From NCBI GenBank assembly GCA_965227445.1, contig OZ245751.1, forward strand, positions 6,200,001 to 6,264,000: a DNA stretch of 64,000 nt. The letters are read 5' to 3'. The stretch comes from DT-110 sp030148525. Its GTDB lineage: Bacteria; Bacteroidota; Bacteroidia; Chitinophagales; Saprospiraceae. This document shows, in pieces, positions 1-8,149 of the stretch. The translations under genes and the position numbers were made by a program. The notes below the pieces were generated by a model. That model did no database searches. It was not told where the DNA came from and saw only the letters and a list, made by a program, of their open reading frames with translations. Positions within the stretch are counted from its first letter, which is position 1, and every line of letters begins with the position of its first letter.

Positions 1-284
1 GTCCACATCTCCAGTCCGCCGCCGAAATGATCGGAGTTGAGGATGTCGTCGTGGGTAGCTCCTGCACCGATGGCGACGTGGTCACCACCGTCTTTAATGT
101 AGCGAAGCTCCTTAATGCGTCCGATGTCGATGAGGACACCGGGCTGGTTGAGGCGCAGCTTCATAGCCGGAATGAGGGAGTGTCCCCCGGCCAGTATTTT
201 GGCACTATCGCCGTGTTGAGCCAGCATGGTCAACGCTTCGTCGACCGAGCCGGCACGTTCGTAATCAAATTTGGCTGGTATCAT
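1..284 (-). CDS. coxM: CO dehydrogenase-like FAD-binding (medium) subunit, N-terminal part
   Basis: The first 94 codons are visible; the 3' part lies outside the window. ATG is at 282-284 on the complement. The protein starts MIPAKFDYERAGSVDEAL and carries AGGHSLIPAMKLRL, the flavin-binding motif of the CoxM/XdhB FAD subunit, followed by a second stretch, GAGATHDDI, typical of the family. In the family this subunit passes electrons from the iron-sulfur subunit to FAD. It is the third gene of the S-L-M order used by form II enzymes and lies 30 bp after coxL, so it is probably in the same operon. Family is clear; substrate is unknown. Confidence 0.9.
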   Translation of the reverse strand, partial: MIPAKFDYERAGSVDEALTMLAQHGDSAKILAGGHSLIPAMKLRLNQPGVLIDIGRIKELRYIKDGGDHVAIGAGATHDDILNSDHFGGGLEMW

Positions 285-314
285 GATGATATTTGATTTC
301 TGTTGAAAAAAGGG

Positions 315-2678
315 TTAAGACTGCATGGCCTGCCATACGCGTTCGGGCGTCAGCGGCATCTCGAGGTTTTTGATCCCATGCGGACGCAGGGCATCCATTA
401 CCGCATTGACGACGGCCGGCGTAGAACCAATGGCTCCGGCTTCACCGGCCCCTTTCACACCCAGTGGATTGTGGGGGCAGGGCGTCTCGATGCGATCGAT
501 CTCGAAGCTCGGAAAGTCATCGGCCCGTGGCATGGTGTAATCCATATACGAGGCATTGACCAACTGGCCGAAGTCGTCGTAGATGGCCCCTTCGTGCAAG
601 GCCTGACCAATTCCCTGGGCCAGTCCGCCGTGAATCTGACCGTCGACGATCATGGGGTTGATCACGTTCCCTACGTCATCGACCGCAATGAAGCGTTTGA
701 GGGTCACCTTGCCGGTGTCTTTGTCCACCTCCACTACGGCAATATGTGCGCCGTTGGGATAGGTGAAGTTGGCCGGGTCGTAGAAGCTGCTGAAGTCCAG
801 TCCGGGCTCCACCCCTTCCGGGTAATCGTGGGGCACGTAGGCTGTCAGGGCCACATCCCCGAAGCCGATGCTCTTATCAGTTCCCTTCACCGTCCATTTA
901 CCTTCGGCAAACTCGATATCGTCTTCGGAGGCTTCCAGTTTATGGGCCGCAATTTTATTTCCTTTTTCAATGATCTTATCGATACTCTTGACGATGGCAC
1001 TACCACCTACCGCCAGCGAGCGGGAGCCATAGGTTCCCATACCGAAGGCGACCGAGTCGGAATCACCATGAATGATCTCCACGTCTTCCAATGGGATACC
1101 AAAGCGGTCGGCGACCACCTGGGCGAAGGTAGTTTCGTGTCCTTGTCCGTGCGAGTGAGCACCGGTAAATACGCTCACCTTACCGGTGGGCTGTACGCGT
1201 ACCTGGCCAACCTCGTACAATCCGGCGCGGGCGCCGAGGGCACCAACTACAGCCGAAGGCGCAATACCGCAGGCCTCAATGTAGGTGGAAAAGCCAATGC
1301 CGAGGTACTTGCCGTTCTTGCGGGCTTCCTCCTGTTCTTTGCGGAAATTGTCGTAGCCCACCATCTCCAGCGCCCGCTTGAAAACGGTTTCGTAATTACC
1401 GCTATCGTATTGGAGAGCTACCTGGGTGGTATAGCCTTCCTGTTCTACTCCGTCGAAAGCGGGGATGAAATTTTTGAACCGAAGTTCCGTCGGGTCCATA
1501 TCCATTTCCAGGGCAGCGGTATCCATGAGGCGCTCCAATAAATAAGTTGCCTCCGGGCGACCGGCGCCACGATAGGCATCCACCGGAGTGGTGTGCGTAA
1601 AGGTAGCCACGAGGTCGATGTGGATCTTGGGCGTGGTGTAGACGCCCTGCAGCAGCGTACCGTGCAACCAGGTGGGTACAGCCGGAGCAAAGGTCGAGAG
1701 GTAAGCTCCCAGGTTGGCGTGGGTATTCACGCGCAGTCCGACGATCTTACCGTCTTTGTCAAAACCCATTTCGGCCGTAGTGACGTGATCGCGGCCGTGG
1801 GCGTCGGTCATAAAGGCTTCGCTACGATCCGATGTCCACTTGATGGGGCGTCCGATGCGCTGGGAGGCCCAGATCATCATGGCCTCTTCGGCATAATGGT
1901 AGATTTTACTACCGAATCCGCCACCCACATCGGGCGCTACTACGCGCACTTTGTGCTCGGGTATGCCGAGTACAAAGGCCGTCATCAGCAGACGGGTCAG
2001 GTGGGGGTTTTGCGAAGTGGTGTACAGGGTGTATTTGCCCGTCGAATCCTCGTACTGGCCGATGGCGCAGCGTGGCTCAATGGCATTGGGTACTACGCGC
2101 TGGTTGCGCAGTTCCAGTTTGGTTATGTGGTGGGCACCTTCCAGGGCCGCGTCCACTTCTTCTTTGGGATTACCCAATTCCCAGTCGAAACAGATATTAT
2201 TGGGTGCATCATCGTGTACGAGGGGTGCACCGTCGGCAGCAGCGTCGCGGGGATTGGAGACGGCATCGAGTAATTCGTAGTCTACCTCAATGAGTTCGGA
2301 AGCATCCTTGGCTTGTTGCTTGGTTTCGGCGATAACACAGGCAATGTTATCCCCTACGTGGAGCACCTTGTCGGTGACCAGGATGGGGTGTGGCGGCTCC
2401 TTCATGGTATCGCCATTCTTGAAGTTCACCTGCCAACCGGTGGGAATACCACCAACGCCGGACTCGGCAATATCCTTCCCGGTGTATATTTTGACTACCC
2501 CCTCGGCCTTTTCAGCCTCGCTGATGTCGATGCTATTAATGCGGGCGTGGGCGTGGGGGCTGCGAAGTATGAACGCATGGAGCATGCCCGGCAGCACGAT
2601 ATCGTCGGTATAGTTTCCTTTTCCGGTGATAAAGCGCTTGTCCTCAACGCGCTTTACCGATTTTCCTATATAGGTCAT
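315..2678 (-). CDS. coxL: Form II CO dehydrogenase-like molybdopterin-binding large subunit
   Basis: A 787-residue member of the xanthine dehydrogenase/CO dehydrogenase large-subunit family, normal in length. The active-site loop reads AYRGAGR (about residues 368-374), the form II signature, not the AYxCSFR loop of proven form I CO dehydrogenases. The expected catalytic glutamate is in GVKGAGEAG (about residue 746). GGGFGSK near 252-258 is a usual cofactor-contact segment. Its ATG overlaps the coxS stop by four bases, which suggests translational coupling. The molybdenum-cytosine-dinucleotide cofactor is known for the family and not visible here. The substrate may be CO, an aldehyde or an N-heterocycle; the sequence alone does not decide. 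Confidence 0.93.
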   Translation of the reverse strand: MTYIGKSVKRVEDKRFITGKGNYTDDIVLPGMLHAFILRSPHAHARINSIDISEAEKAEGVVKIYTGKDIAESGVGGIPTGWQVNFKNGDTMKEPPHPILVTDKVLHVGDNIACVIAETKQQAKDASELIEVDYELLDAVSNPRDAAADGAPLVHDDAPNNICFDWELGNPKEEVDAALEGAHHITKLELRNQRVVPNAIEPRCAIGQYEDSTGKYTLYTTSQNPHLTRLLMTAFVLGIPEHKVRVVAPDVGGGFGSKIYHYAEEAMMIWASQRIGRPIKWTSDRSEAFMTDAHGRDHVTTAEMGFDKDGKIVGLRVNTHANLGAYLSTFAPAVPTWLHGTLLQGVYTTPKIHIDLVATFTHTTPVDAYRGAGRPEATYLLERLMDTAALEMDMDPTELRFKNFIPAFDGVEQEGYTTQVALQYDSGNYETVFKRALEMVGYDNFRKEQEEARKNGKYLGIGFSTYIEACGIAPSAVVGALGARAGLYEVGQVRVQPTGKVSVFTGAHSHGQGHETTFAQVVADRFGIPLEDVEIIHGDSDSVAFGMGTYGSRSLAVGGSAIVKSIDKIIEKGNKIAAHKLEASEDDIEFAEGKWTVKGTDKSIGFGDVALTAYVPHDYPEGVEPGLDFSSFYDPANFTYPNGAHIAVVEVDKDTGKVTLKRFIAVDDVGNVINPMIVDGQIHGGLAQGIGQALHEGAIYDDFGQLVNASYMDYTMPRADDFPSFEIDRIETPCPHNPLGVKGAGEAGAIGSTPAVVNAVMDALRPHGIKNLEMPLTPERVWQAMQS

Positions 2679-3166
2679 GCTACGGCTTCTTTTTTGGATT
2701 CACGAATCTTTTTAGCGGCGTACTGTACCGACCGGACAATGTTGTGGTAGCCGGTGCAGCGGCAGAAGTTGCCTTCCAGGGCATGGCGAATCTCTGATTC
2801 AGAGGGATCGGGGTTGTGGTTGAGCAGGTCCACGGCGGTCATCATCATGCCGGGGGTACAGAAGCCACACTGGAGGCCGTGTTCTTCCTTGAAGCCCTCC
2901 TGGATGGGGTGAAGATTACCATTTTGGGCAAGGCCTTCCACGGTAATAATTTCGCTGCCATCGACCTGAGCGGCCAGCATGGTGCAGGATTTTGCGGATT
3001 GCCCATCGATCAGGATGTTACAGGCTCCGCAGCTGCTCGTATCACAGCCAACGTGGGTGCCGGTCAGTTGCAGGTGCTCGCGCAGGAAGTCGACGAGCAG
3101 GGTCCGGGGCTCCACTTCGGCTTCCCGGGACTGACCGTTTATGGTTACCTGAATTCGTACACTCAT
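2675..3166 (-). CDS. coxS: CO dehydrogenase-like [2Fe-2S] small subunit
   Basis: A 163-residue iron-sulfur subunit of a molybdenum hydroxylase. The N-terminal plant-ferredoxin-type cluster has Cys41, Cys46, Cys49 and Cys61 (motif CDTSSCGAC). The C-terminal helical cluster has Cys100, Cys103, Cys135 and Cys137 (CGFC and CRC). All eight ligands are present, so both clusters should form and carry electrons from the molybdenum site to the FAD of CoxM. The stop overlaps the coxL start by four bases. About 127 bp separate it from the upstream coxG-like gene on the same strand. Confidence 0.95.
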   Translation of the reverse strand: MSVRIQVTINGQSREAEVEPRTLLVDFLREHLQLTGTHVGCDTSSCGACNILIDGQSAKSCTMLAAQVDGSEIITVEGLAQNGNLHPIQEGFKEEHGLQCGFCTPGMMMTAVDLLNHNPDPSESEIRHALEGNFCRCTGYHNIVRSVQYAAKKIRESKKEAVA

Positions 3167-3293
3167 TGATTTGAGATTTAAGTATGAAGAATAATATTTT
3201 GTGGCTTTTGGTGTTACCGGTAAAGCGTGAGGAACAAGGGTTGGTCAGTCGTTTATTTGTTGAGGTCGGACGGGGTAAAACAGGGATGGGAGA

Positions 3294-3740
3294 TCAGGCG
3301 CGCTGCTTGATCTCGTCTTCCATCGCCGAGAAAAACTGTTTGGTAAGGGTGCTGGCAACGCCGCTGAGCACGCGCTGGCCGGTGCGGGCCAGTAATCCCG
3401 ACATTTTGGCTAGCCCCTCGAAGCTCATTTGGGTTTGTTGTTCACCCGTTGGTTCCAGGTGAATGTGCACATCGGCGTTCACATTGCCGATCTTACTGTT
3501 TTGGGAGACCGACATGGAGAATCCCTCATTTGGTTTTTTATCGGTCAGCTTAACCTTCCCTTTGAAGGAACCGCTGACAGGGCCGATCTTCACATCGGCG
3601 ATGGCGTTGTACTGGTCGGTATCCGTTTCTTCTAATTTAGTGATACCCGGCGTGATGCGTGCCAGGGCTTCGGTATCCATGAGGATATTATAGATATCTT
3701 CCGGCGGGGCGTCAAAGGTGTGCTTCCCGTTTAGTTTCAT
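3294..3740 (-). CDS. coxG: CoxG-like SRPBCC family protein
   Basis: A 148-residue protein beginning MKLNGKHTFDAPPEDIYN, the typical start of CoxG/SRPBCC (START-like) proteins. A second family feature is the IADVKIGPVSGSFKGKVKL stretch. In Oligotropha, CoxG is reported to help recruit the CO dehydrogenase to the membrane; related proteins bind hydrophobic ligands. It is the first gene of the minus-strand cluster, and its presence supports the Cox-type assignment over a plain xanthine dehydrogenase. No convincing TAnnTTTG promoter was found just upstream. The exact role here is inference. Confidence 0.85.
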   Translation of the reverse strand: MKLNGKHTFDAPPEDIYNILMDTEALARITPGITKLEETDTDQYNAIADVKIGPVSGSFKGKVKLTDKKPNEGFSMSVSQNSKIGNVNADVHIHLEPTGEQQTQMSFEGLAKMSGLLARTGQRVLSGVASTLTKQFFSAMEDEIKQRA

Positions 3741-3860
3741 TACCTGTCGGTTTGTGTAGTTAGGCTATTTGCAACTTAAATTATACATCCTTAAGGTAGG
3801 GTGAAATAAAATACCGCAATTGAACTAGAATATCAAATAATTGTACAAATCTATCATTGG

Positions 3861-3936
3861 AGGTTTGAGGTTTGAGGTTTGGGGTGATAGGTAGGTTAGA
3901 GGTTACCTCAAACCCCAAACCTCAAACCTCAAACCT
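3861..3936. repeat. Perfect 25-nt inverted repeat built from TTTGAGG units
   Basis: Arms 3861-3885 and 3912-3936 are exact reverse complements around a 26-nt loop. Each arm is itself three copies of a 7-nt GAGGTTT-type word. The element lies between the divergent coxG-like gene and the DUF6503 lipoprotein gene. It has no T-tract, so it is not a clear terminator. Reading through it would add a spurious N-terminal extension to the following gene. Confidence 0.85.
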
Positions 3937-4024
3937 GAACTGTCTTATGCAGGACGGTTTCGTACCTATCCATCATCGATCTTTGCGGCGATTAACCCGT
4001 TTGAGAGAAAAACCAACGAATATT

Positions 4025-4852
4025 ATGAAGTTATACACTGCCAAACTCCTGTTTCTGAGCTTTTTCCTGTTTACCGCTTGCCAACCGGCAGAAGAGCCTG
4101 CGGACAGTGCGGATGAGATGATTACCGTAAATGATCGCACCGAACCTTCCGTTCCTATAGTGCGATCTATGCTGGATGCGCACGCGGTTTCTGCCTTTCG
4201 GCAAAAAGAAGCCATCGCCATGGATATTATCCTGTTTTGGGGTGGTCAGAAGCGGATGGAAGCCCGTTTGACGACCCTGACAAACTCCGGAAAGATTCGG
4301 ATGGACCGGGCCGACGGGGCCAGCCTGATCTACGATGGAGAGCAAGCCTACCTGTCGCCCGATACGGCCCAATGGCCGCGCGCCCGTTTCGATATTTTCA
4401 CCTGGCATTATTTCATGATGGCTCCTTTCAAATTCAATGATCCCGGCACCAATTGGGAAGATATGGGAACGATGCCTCTCGACAGCGTGCGCACTGAATT
4501 ACCGGCCGCCAAGCTGACCTTTTCCAGTGGAACGGGCGATGCTCCCGACGACTGGTACATCACTTACCAGGATACCCAATCGGAACTGCTGAAAGGCATG
4601 GCCTATATCGTGACCTACAGTGCTACGCAGGAAGAGGCGGAAGAGGAACCTCACGCCATTGAATATGTCGATTATCAGTCGATTGATGGTATTCCCGTGG
4701 CTCGCGAATGGCACTTCCGGATGTGGAGTGCAGAGGAGGGGATGGGCGAGCAGATCGGTCGGGCAGTGATCAGCAATGTGTCCTTCGTGCCGGATCCCGA
4801 TTTTACCGTTCCGCAGGGGGCGAAGGTCGTTCCTGCCCCGAAGAGATCGTAA
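4025..4852 (+). CDS. DUF6503-like lipoprotein
   Basis: A 275-residue lipoprotein. ATG at 4025 is chosen because it begins a clean lipoprotein signal (MKLYTAKLLFLSFFLFTAC, lipid-accepting Cys19); a longer in-frame reading from 3872 would run through the inverted repeat and is rejected. The body has YDGEQAYLSPD, FNDPGTNWE and GDAPDDWYITYQD, which resemble the DUF6503 family of Bacteroidota secreted or lipid-anchored proteins. Members are predicted to be beta-rich and periplasmic or surface-bound; no biochemical role is known to me. It appears to be a single gene divergent from the cox cluster. Confidence 0.75.
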   Translation: MKLYTAKLLFLSFFLFTACQPAEEPADSADEMITVNDRTEPSVPIVRSMLDAHAVSAFRQKEAIAMDIILFWGGQKRMEARLTTLTNSGKIRMDRADGASLIYDGEQAYLSPDTAQWPRARFDIFTWHYFMMAPFKFNDPGTNWEDMGTMPLDSVRTELPAAKLTFSSGTGDAPDDWYITYQDTQSELLKGMAYIVTYSATQEEAEEEPHAIEYVDYQSIDGIPVAREWHFRMWSAEEGMGEQIGRAVISNVSFVPDPDFTVPQGAKVVPAPKRS

Positions 4853-4856
4853 TCGG

Positions 4857-4990
4857 GAGGGTTGGGACTTAGTGACTGGAGAGACTTAGAGACTGGAGGG
4901 ACTTAGAGACTGGAGAGACTGGCCAGGGTTGGGCTGCATCGGTTTTACTTGGCTGCGGGGTTTCTGTTCCTTATTGCATAGGGCATGGTG
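4857..4990. repeat. Left copy of a degenerate direct repeat flanking the metallophosphoesterase gene
   Basis: Starts with several copies of a GACTTAGNGACTGGAG-type word, continues into a GGCC-GGGTTG block, and contains a 23-bp segment (4944-4966) that is identical to 6481-6503 on the other side of the gene. After that come GCATAGGGCAT-like words. The rest of the 4853-5336 gap holds another low-complexity tract (GGTCCAGGGTTCAAGG-type, about 5090-5145) and no gene. Confidence 0.7.
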
Positions 4991-5336
4991 CGAAGAGCAT
5001 AGGGCATAGCCTTAAAGACTGTTTACCTTACCCAAAATGATACTACATGAATGTCAAGCATGCTTTGAGTTCATGATTTTTTGGTCCATGAGCCAAGGTC
5101 CAGGGGCCAGGGTTCAAGGTCCAGGGTTCAAGATTCAAGGTTTTAACCTTAACCTAAGACTCAACCTTTGCTAGACGACAGCCAGGTATTTATTGAATGA
5201 ACATTTAATAAATAATTCATCTTCCGGGATTGGTGGATCATGGGCTTTTGCTGACTTTTGATTTGTCATTTCCATTCTTCACGATGGTCAAAAGCTGTGG
5301 GATTATGTACACTTTGACCGCCTGCAAACAAAGAAC

Positions 5337-6260
5337 ATGAACAGAAGAGAGGTATTTTCCTGGTTGGGCGCCATGCCCTTTATGGGGGTGAGTATTTTTG
5401 AGGCTTCCGCCAAAAAGAAGAAACAACCCAAGCGGGTTCTTCGCCTGGCACACCTTACCGACACGCATCTTACCAATACCAGAAATGCAGTCAAGAACTA
5501 TACTACTTGTCTGCACCATGTACAATCGCTGGACGACAAGGTCGATCTTATTCTAGACGGCGGGGATACCATCATGGATGCCTTGGGAGTCAAGGACAAA
5601 GCCAAGGTGGATGACCAGTGGGCACTCTGGGAAAGCACCTACCGTCAGGAATGCGATCTGGACATAGTACATTGCGTCGGTAACCACGATGTATGGGCGG
5701 GAGCCGAAAAGACCGATCCGCTCTACGGTAAAAAATACGTGCAGGATCGACTGCAAATGGATAGTCCTTATTACAGCTTTGACCGTGCAGGCTGGCACTT
5801 CATTGTACTGGATTCGACCCATCCGGTCAATGGTGGGTGGTATACCGCTAAGCTGGACGAAGCCCAAATGGATTGGCTGAGGCAGGACCTGGAAAATACC
5901 CCTAAGAACATGCCTGTTCTGGTATTGTCCCACATCCCCATCCTGACGGCTACCGGATTCTATCCCGACAATGTAAAAGAAGGTAACTGGACGGTTCCCG
6001 GCAGCTGGATGCATACCGATTTTCAGGAAATTCAGAAGCTGTTCATGGCCCACGGGAACGTGCGCGCCTGCCTCAGCGGACACATGCACCTGCTTGACTA
6101 CGTGACCTACAACGGCATTACTTACATGTGTAACGGAGCCGTGAGTGGCAACTGGTGGGGTGACCCCATGTACTACGAAACCCGTGCCGGCTACGCGGTG
6201 ATCAATTTGTACGCCGATGGTAGCTTCGATCGGGAGTGGTACGAGTATGAGTGGGTGTGA
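5337..6260 (+). CDS. Metallophosphoesterase with Tat-like signal
   Basis: A 307-residue calcineurin-type phosphoesterase. All dimetal motifs are present: DTH (residues 42-44), GGD (75-77), GNHD (115-118), a later SHIP histidine (199) and GHMH (248-251). The N-terminus MNRREVFSWLG has an RRxF twin-arginine-like motif and a hydrophobic segment, so export by Tat is likely. Substrate is not predictable; relatives include cyclic-nucleotide phosphodiesterases and secreted phosphatases. The gene stands alone between two related direct repeats (about 4857-4990 and 6262-6540), which hints it could have been carried or duplicated as a unit. Confidence 0.88.
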   Translation: MNRREVFSWLGAMPFMGVSIFEASAKKKKQPKRVLRLAHLTDTHLTNTRNAVKNYTTCLHHVQSLDDKVDLILDGGDTIMDALGVKDKAKVDDQWALWESTYRQECDLDIVHCVGNHDVWAGAEKTDPLYGKKYVQDRLQMDSPYYSFDRAGWHFIVLDSTHPVNGGWYTAKLDEAQMDWLRQDLENTPKNMPVLVLSHIPILTATGFYPDNVKEGNWTVPGSWMHTDFQEIQKLFMAHGNVRACLSGHMHLLDYVTYNGITYMCNGAVSGNWWGDPMYYETRAGYAVINLYADGSFDREWYEYEWV

Positions 6261-6261
6261 G

Positions 6262-6540
6262 GGGGGAGACTTAGGGACTGAAGGGACTTAGAGACCGTAG
6301 AGAAGGAGGTGATGCTGGGTATTGGAGGGATGGCGTGATTGCTTCGCCGGCTCTGACTGCGTCGGGCATTCCTGTCTGCCGAAGCTTTAGCGTAGTCAGG
6401 GGGCGTAGAGACGGGGGAGACTTAGGGACTGAAGGGAAGGAAGCGACCGGAGGGACATGCCGGAGTTGACCTGCTTAGGCTTTACTTGGCTGCGGGGTTT
6501 CTGCCCTGGATGGCTTAGGGCAGAGAGCATCGAGCGTAGA
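6262..6540. repeat. Right copy of the degenerate direct repeat flanking the metallophosphoesterase gene
   Basis: Has GAGACTTAGGGACTGAAGG words at about 6265-6300 and 6415-6450, a GCCGGAGTTG block, and a 23-bp segment at 6481-6503 identical to 4944-4966, followed by TTAGGGCAGAGAGCAT-like words. Embedded at 6372-6400 is a separate dispersed hairpin. No gene is seen in 6261-6633. Confidence 0.65.
6372..6400. repeat. Dispersed hairpin repeat, copy 1 (YAKASAG type)
   Basis: The sequence around TGCCGAAGCTTTAGCGTAG is a degenerate copy of the reverse complement of 20010-20036, whose translation in one frame gives AYAKASAG, a peptide that turns up in spurious translations of many unrelated bacteria. 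It has imperfect self-complementarity (CTGNCTNC...GNAGNCAG). Confidence 0.5.
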
Positions 6541-6633
6541 GCCCACATCACGAAACGTAAGGTGGGAAATCCTGCGAATCACCGCCCGTACGGGTTGCGC
6601 TCGCCGCGTGAAATAGGCCTTCCTGCGTGACCA

Positions 6634-7071
6634 TCAAGGCATCAGGAGGAGTGATGTCTGTTGCTCCTGATACGTATCACACCAATTCATTTTTTTGGCG
6701 ACAGCCGGCGGAATATCCGGATGGTCGGGCCCTACCGGTTCGAAGCCAAAGGTTTCGTAAAAGCCCGAAAGATGCCGGAAGGGAATGCACCAAAGTTTGG
6801 CTTGCTCATTACGTTGTTCCAGCAGATGGCCGACAATATTTCGGGCAATGCCTTTTTGGCGAAAGCCATCTAACACATACATGCCACCTAACTCTTCGTG
6901 GCCGCCTTCCATGCGCACCAGCCTGCCGATGCCGCAGGAGGTACCTTCCCATTCGGCAATGGCAATGTAGTCGGTGCTCAGGTCGGAAGGCAGGAAGTTG
7001 ATGGCCTGGTATTGCTCGTTGACCCAGGCCAGATCGGCTACCGTGGCAGGACGAATGATTAGGCTTGACAT
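6634..7071 (-). CDS. GNAT family N-acetyltransferase
   Basis: A 145-residue GNAT protein. Start chosen at ATG 7069-7071 (MSSLIIRPATVADLAWV), a standard GNAT opening; a longer reading from 7140 adds 23 residues without family character. The acetyl-CoA binding region is VLDGFRQKGIARNIVGHLL (Q/RxxGxG/A type). The C-terminal part, FYETFGFEPVGPDHPD, matches the usual beta-5/alpha-4 region of single-domain GNATs. Substrate unknown. A plausible promoter lies at 7092-7119. The gene is isolated from its neighbours by repeat-rich gaps. Confidence 0.85.
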   Translation of the reverse strand: MSSLIIRPATVADLAWVNEQYQAINFLPSDLSTDYIAIAEWEGTSCGIGRLVRMEGGHEELGGMYVLDGFRQKGIARNIVGHLLEQRNEQAKLWCIPFRHLSGFYETFGFEPVGPDHPDIPPAVAKKMNWCDTYQEQQTSLLLMP

Positions 7072-7091
7072 GATGGTTTGTTTGGCTGGGA

Positions 7092-7119
7092 CTAAGGTAC
7101 AGAGAAATTGGTGGGCCAA
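7092..7119 (-). promoter_or_regulatory. Candidate promoter of the GNAT gene
   Basis: On the minus strand: TTG (7119-7117), 17-nt spacer, then TACCTTAG (7099-7092), one mismatch from the Bacteroidota -7 consensus TAnnTTTG. It lies about 20 nt upstream of the chosen ATG. Confidence 0.4.
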
Positions 7120-7398
7120 GGTACATGGTCCATGGATCAAGGGCTAAGGTTCGGATAGCGACTGACGGGAGAGACTTAGGGACTGAAGGGACCTTTAGCG
7201 ACCGGAGAGACTCCGTATTTTACAGTTCAAAACCATGGTCTGTACCTGCCAAAGGCCCTGAGTGCATAAGCCTTCCTGATCACCAAAACGGCATGTAGGA
7301 GGTGGTAGAGGCAGGCCAATGGTCATGCAATGATCGCCTAATCTCCGAGGATCGGGTTCTTACAAGGGTCAAGCTTCGTTATGCTAGGCCTGATCTTG

Positions 7399-7504
7399 GT
7401 CGATCCAGAGGATCGACATCCAAAGGAAGTCGGTCCTCTGGACCGACTGTTCTTGCACCCAAAATTATTGCTTTTTGCCCCGTGGCACTAGAGGATCGGC
7501 ATCC
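7399..7504. repeat. Cluster of REP-like palindromes
   Basis: Two perfect 17-nt palindromes with 7-bp arms and 3-nt loops: TCGATCC-AGA-GGATCGA at 7400-7416 and TCGGTCC-TCT-GGACCGA at 7430-7446. A related half-site, AGAGGATCGGCATCC, is at 7490-7504. The 23-bp stretch 7399-7421 is repeated exactly at 63978-64000. The gap 7141-7506 otherwise has decayed GACTTAGGGACTGAAGG words near 7165-7200 and no gene. Confidence 0.75.
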
Positions 7505-7506
7505 AA

Positions 7507-7809
7507 TTACCTGACAAACCGCAGCCTTTCCAGCATATCCGGGGTCAGGCTGTCGGAATAGGTGCCATAGGCATCGACGATAACCCCTTTGCGGCCATCG
7601 GAAGTTTCGATGGCCAGAAGGATGGAGTTGTCGTCGGTACTGCTCATGCCTTCAAAGCGATATTGCTCTACGACCTTGAATTCTTCGGGCATATGGCAGG
7701 AACCATCGGAACAGTTCAGCTGGTTCGATTGAATTTCGAAGTCGAGTTTGAAGCCGCGCTTCCGCAAATCCTGGAGGGCTTCGACGAGAGTGTCAAAATC
7801 TTTGGTCAT
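7507..7809 (-). CDS. Small phosphoribosylpyrophosphate-synthetase-like protein (Bacteroidota family)
   Basis: A 100-residue protein (MTKDFDTLVEALQDLRKRGF...). It resembles a small conserved Bacteroidota family with an xYDTVxEAxxxLxxRG start and a KGVxVDAYGxYxD end, often labelled phosphoribosylpyrophosphate synthetase in databases although it is far shorter than real PRPP synthetases. That label should not be read as function. Its start overlaps the YjdJ stop by four bases, so it is the last gene of a three-gene minus-strand unit with yjdJ and the YjdI-CDGSH gene. Confidence 0.7.
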   Translation of the reverse strand: MTKDFDTLVEALQDLRKRGFKLDFEIQSNQLNCSDGSCHMPEEFKVVEQYRFEGMSSTDDNSILLAIETSDGRKGVIVDAYGTYSDSLTPDMLERLRFVR

Positions 7810-8123
7810 CCTTTGGTTTTTAATTTGAATCCGGGCATCAACAGGTCATTGTATTCCGGGTTATCTTGCATATAGGCGGCCACAAAGGGGCACAGCGGCA
7901 TAATGCGCAGATCGTGTTTCCGGGCATACTCCAGGCCGGCCTTGGCCAGCATAGCACCGACACCATTACCTTTCAGTGCCTTTGGGACCTCGGTATGGGT
8001 AAATATGATACGAGTTTTGCTGAGAATATACTCACATACGGCCAGGTGCTCTTCGACCTTGACTTCGAATCGTTTTCTGTCCTCGTTTTGTTGCACCTTG
8101 AGCAAGGAAGGATCTATAGTCAT
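7806..8123 (-). CDS. yjdJ: YjdJ-type GNAT-like acetyltransferase
   Basis: A 105-residue compact GNAT-fold protein of the COG2388/YjdJ group. FTHTEVPKALKGNGVGAML is the family's hallmark (HTEVP followed by the acetyl-CoA loop GxGxG/A), and LRIMPLCPFVAAYM follows as usual. Substrate unknown. In Escherichia coli yjdI and yjdJ are neighbours; the same order is kept here, 26 bp downstream of the YjdI-CDGSH gene, and the next gene overlaps by four bases. Confidence 0.85.
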   Translation of the reverse strand: MTIDPSLLKVQQNEDRKRFEVKVEEHLAVCEYILSKTRIIFTHTEVPKALKGNGVGAMLAKAGLEYARKHDLRIMPLCPFVAAYMQDNPEYNDLLMPGFKLKTKG

Positions 8124-8149
8124 GGCTGGATTGGTTATTAGGTAATGGG

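Noticed and set aside
303..1541. 412-codon open frame on the plus strand
   Set aside because: It is antisense to coxL, which has complete family motifs; no signal for the plus-strand product.
5330..5340. Bacteroidota promoter before the first metallophosphoesterase
   Set aside because: TACACTTTG has one base too many for TAnnTTTG and there is no well-spaced TTG; not listed.
7302..7514. 70-codon plus-strand frame
   Set aside because: Runs through REP-like palindromes; no family features.
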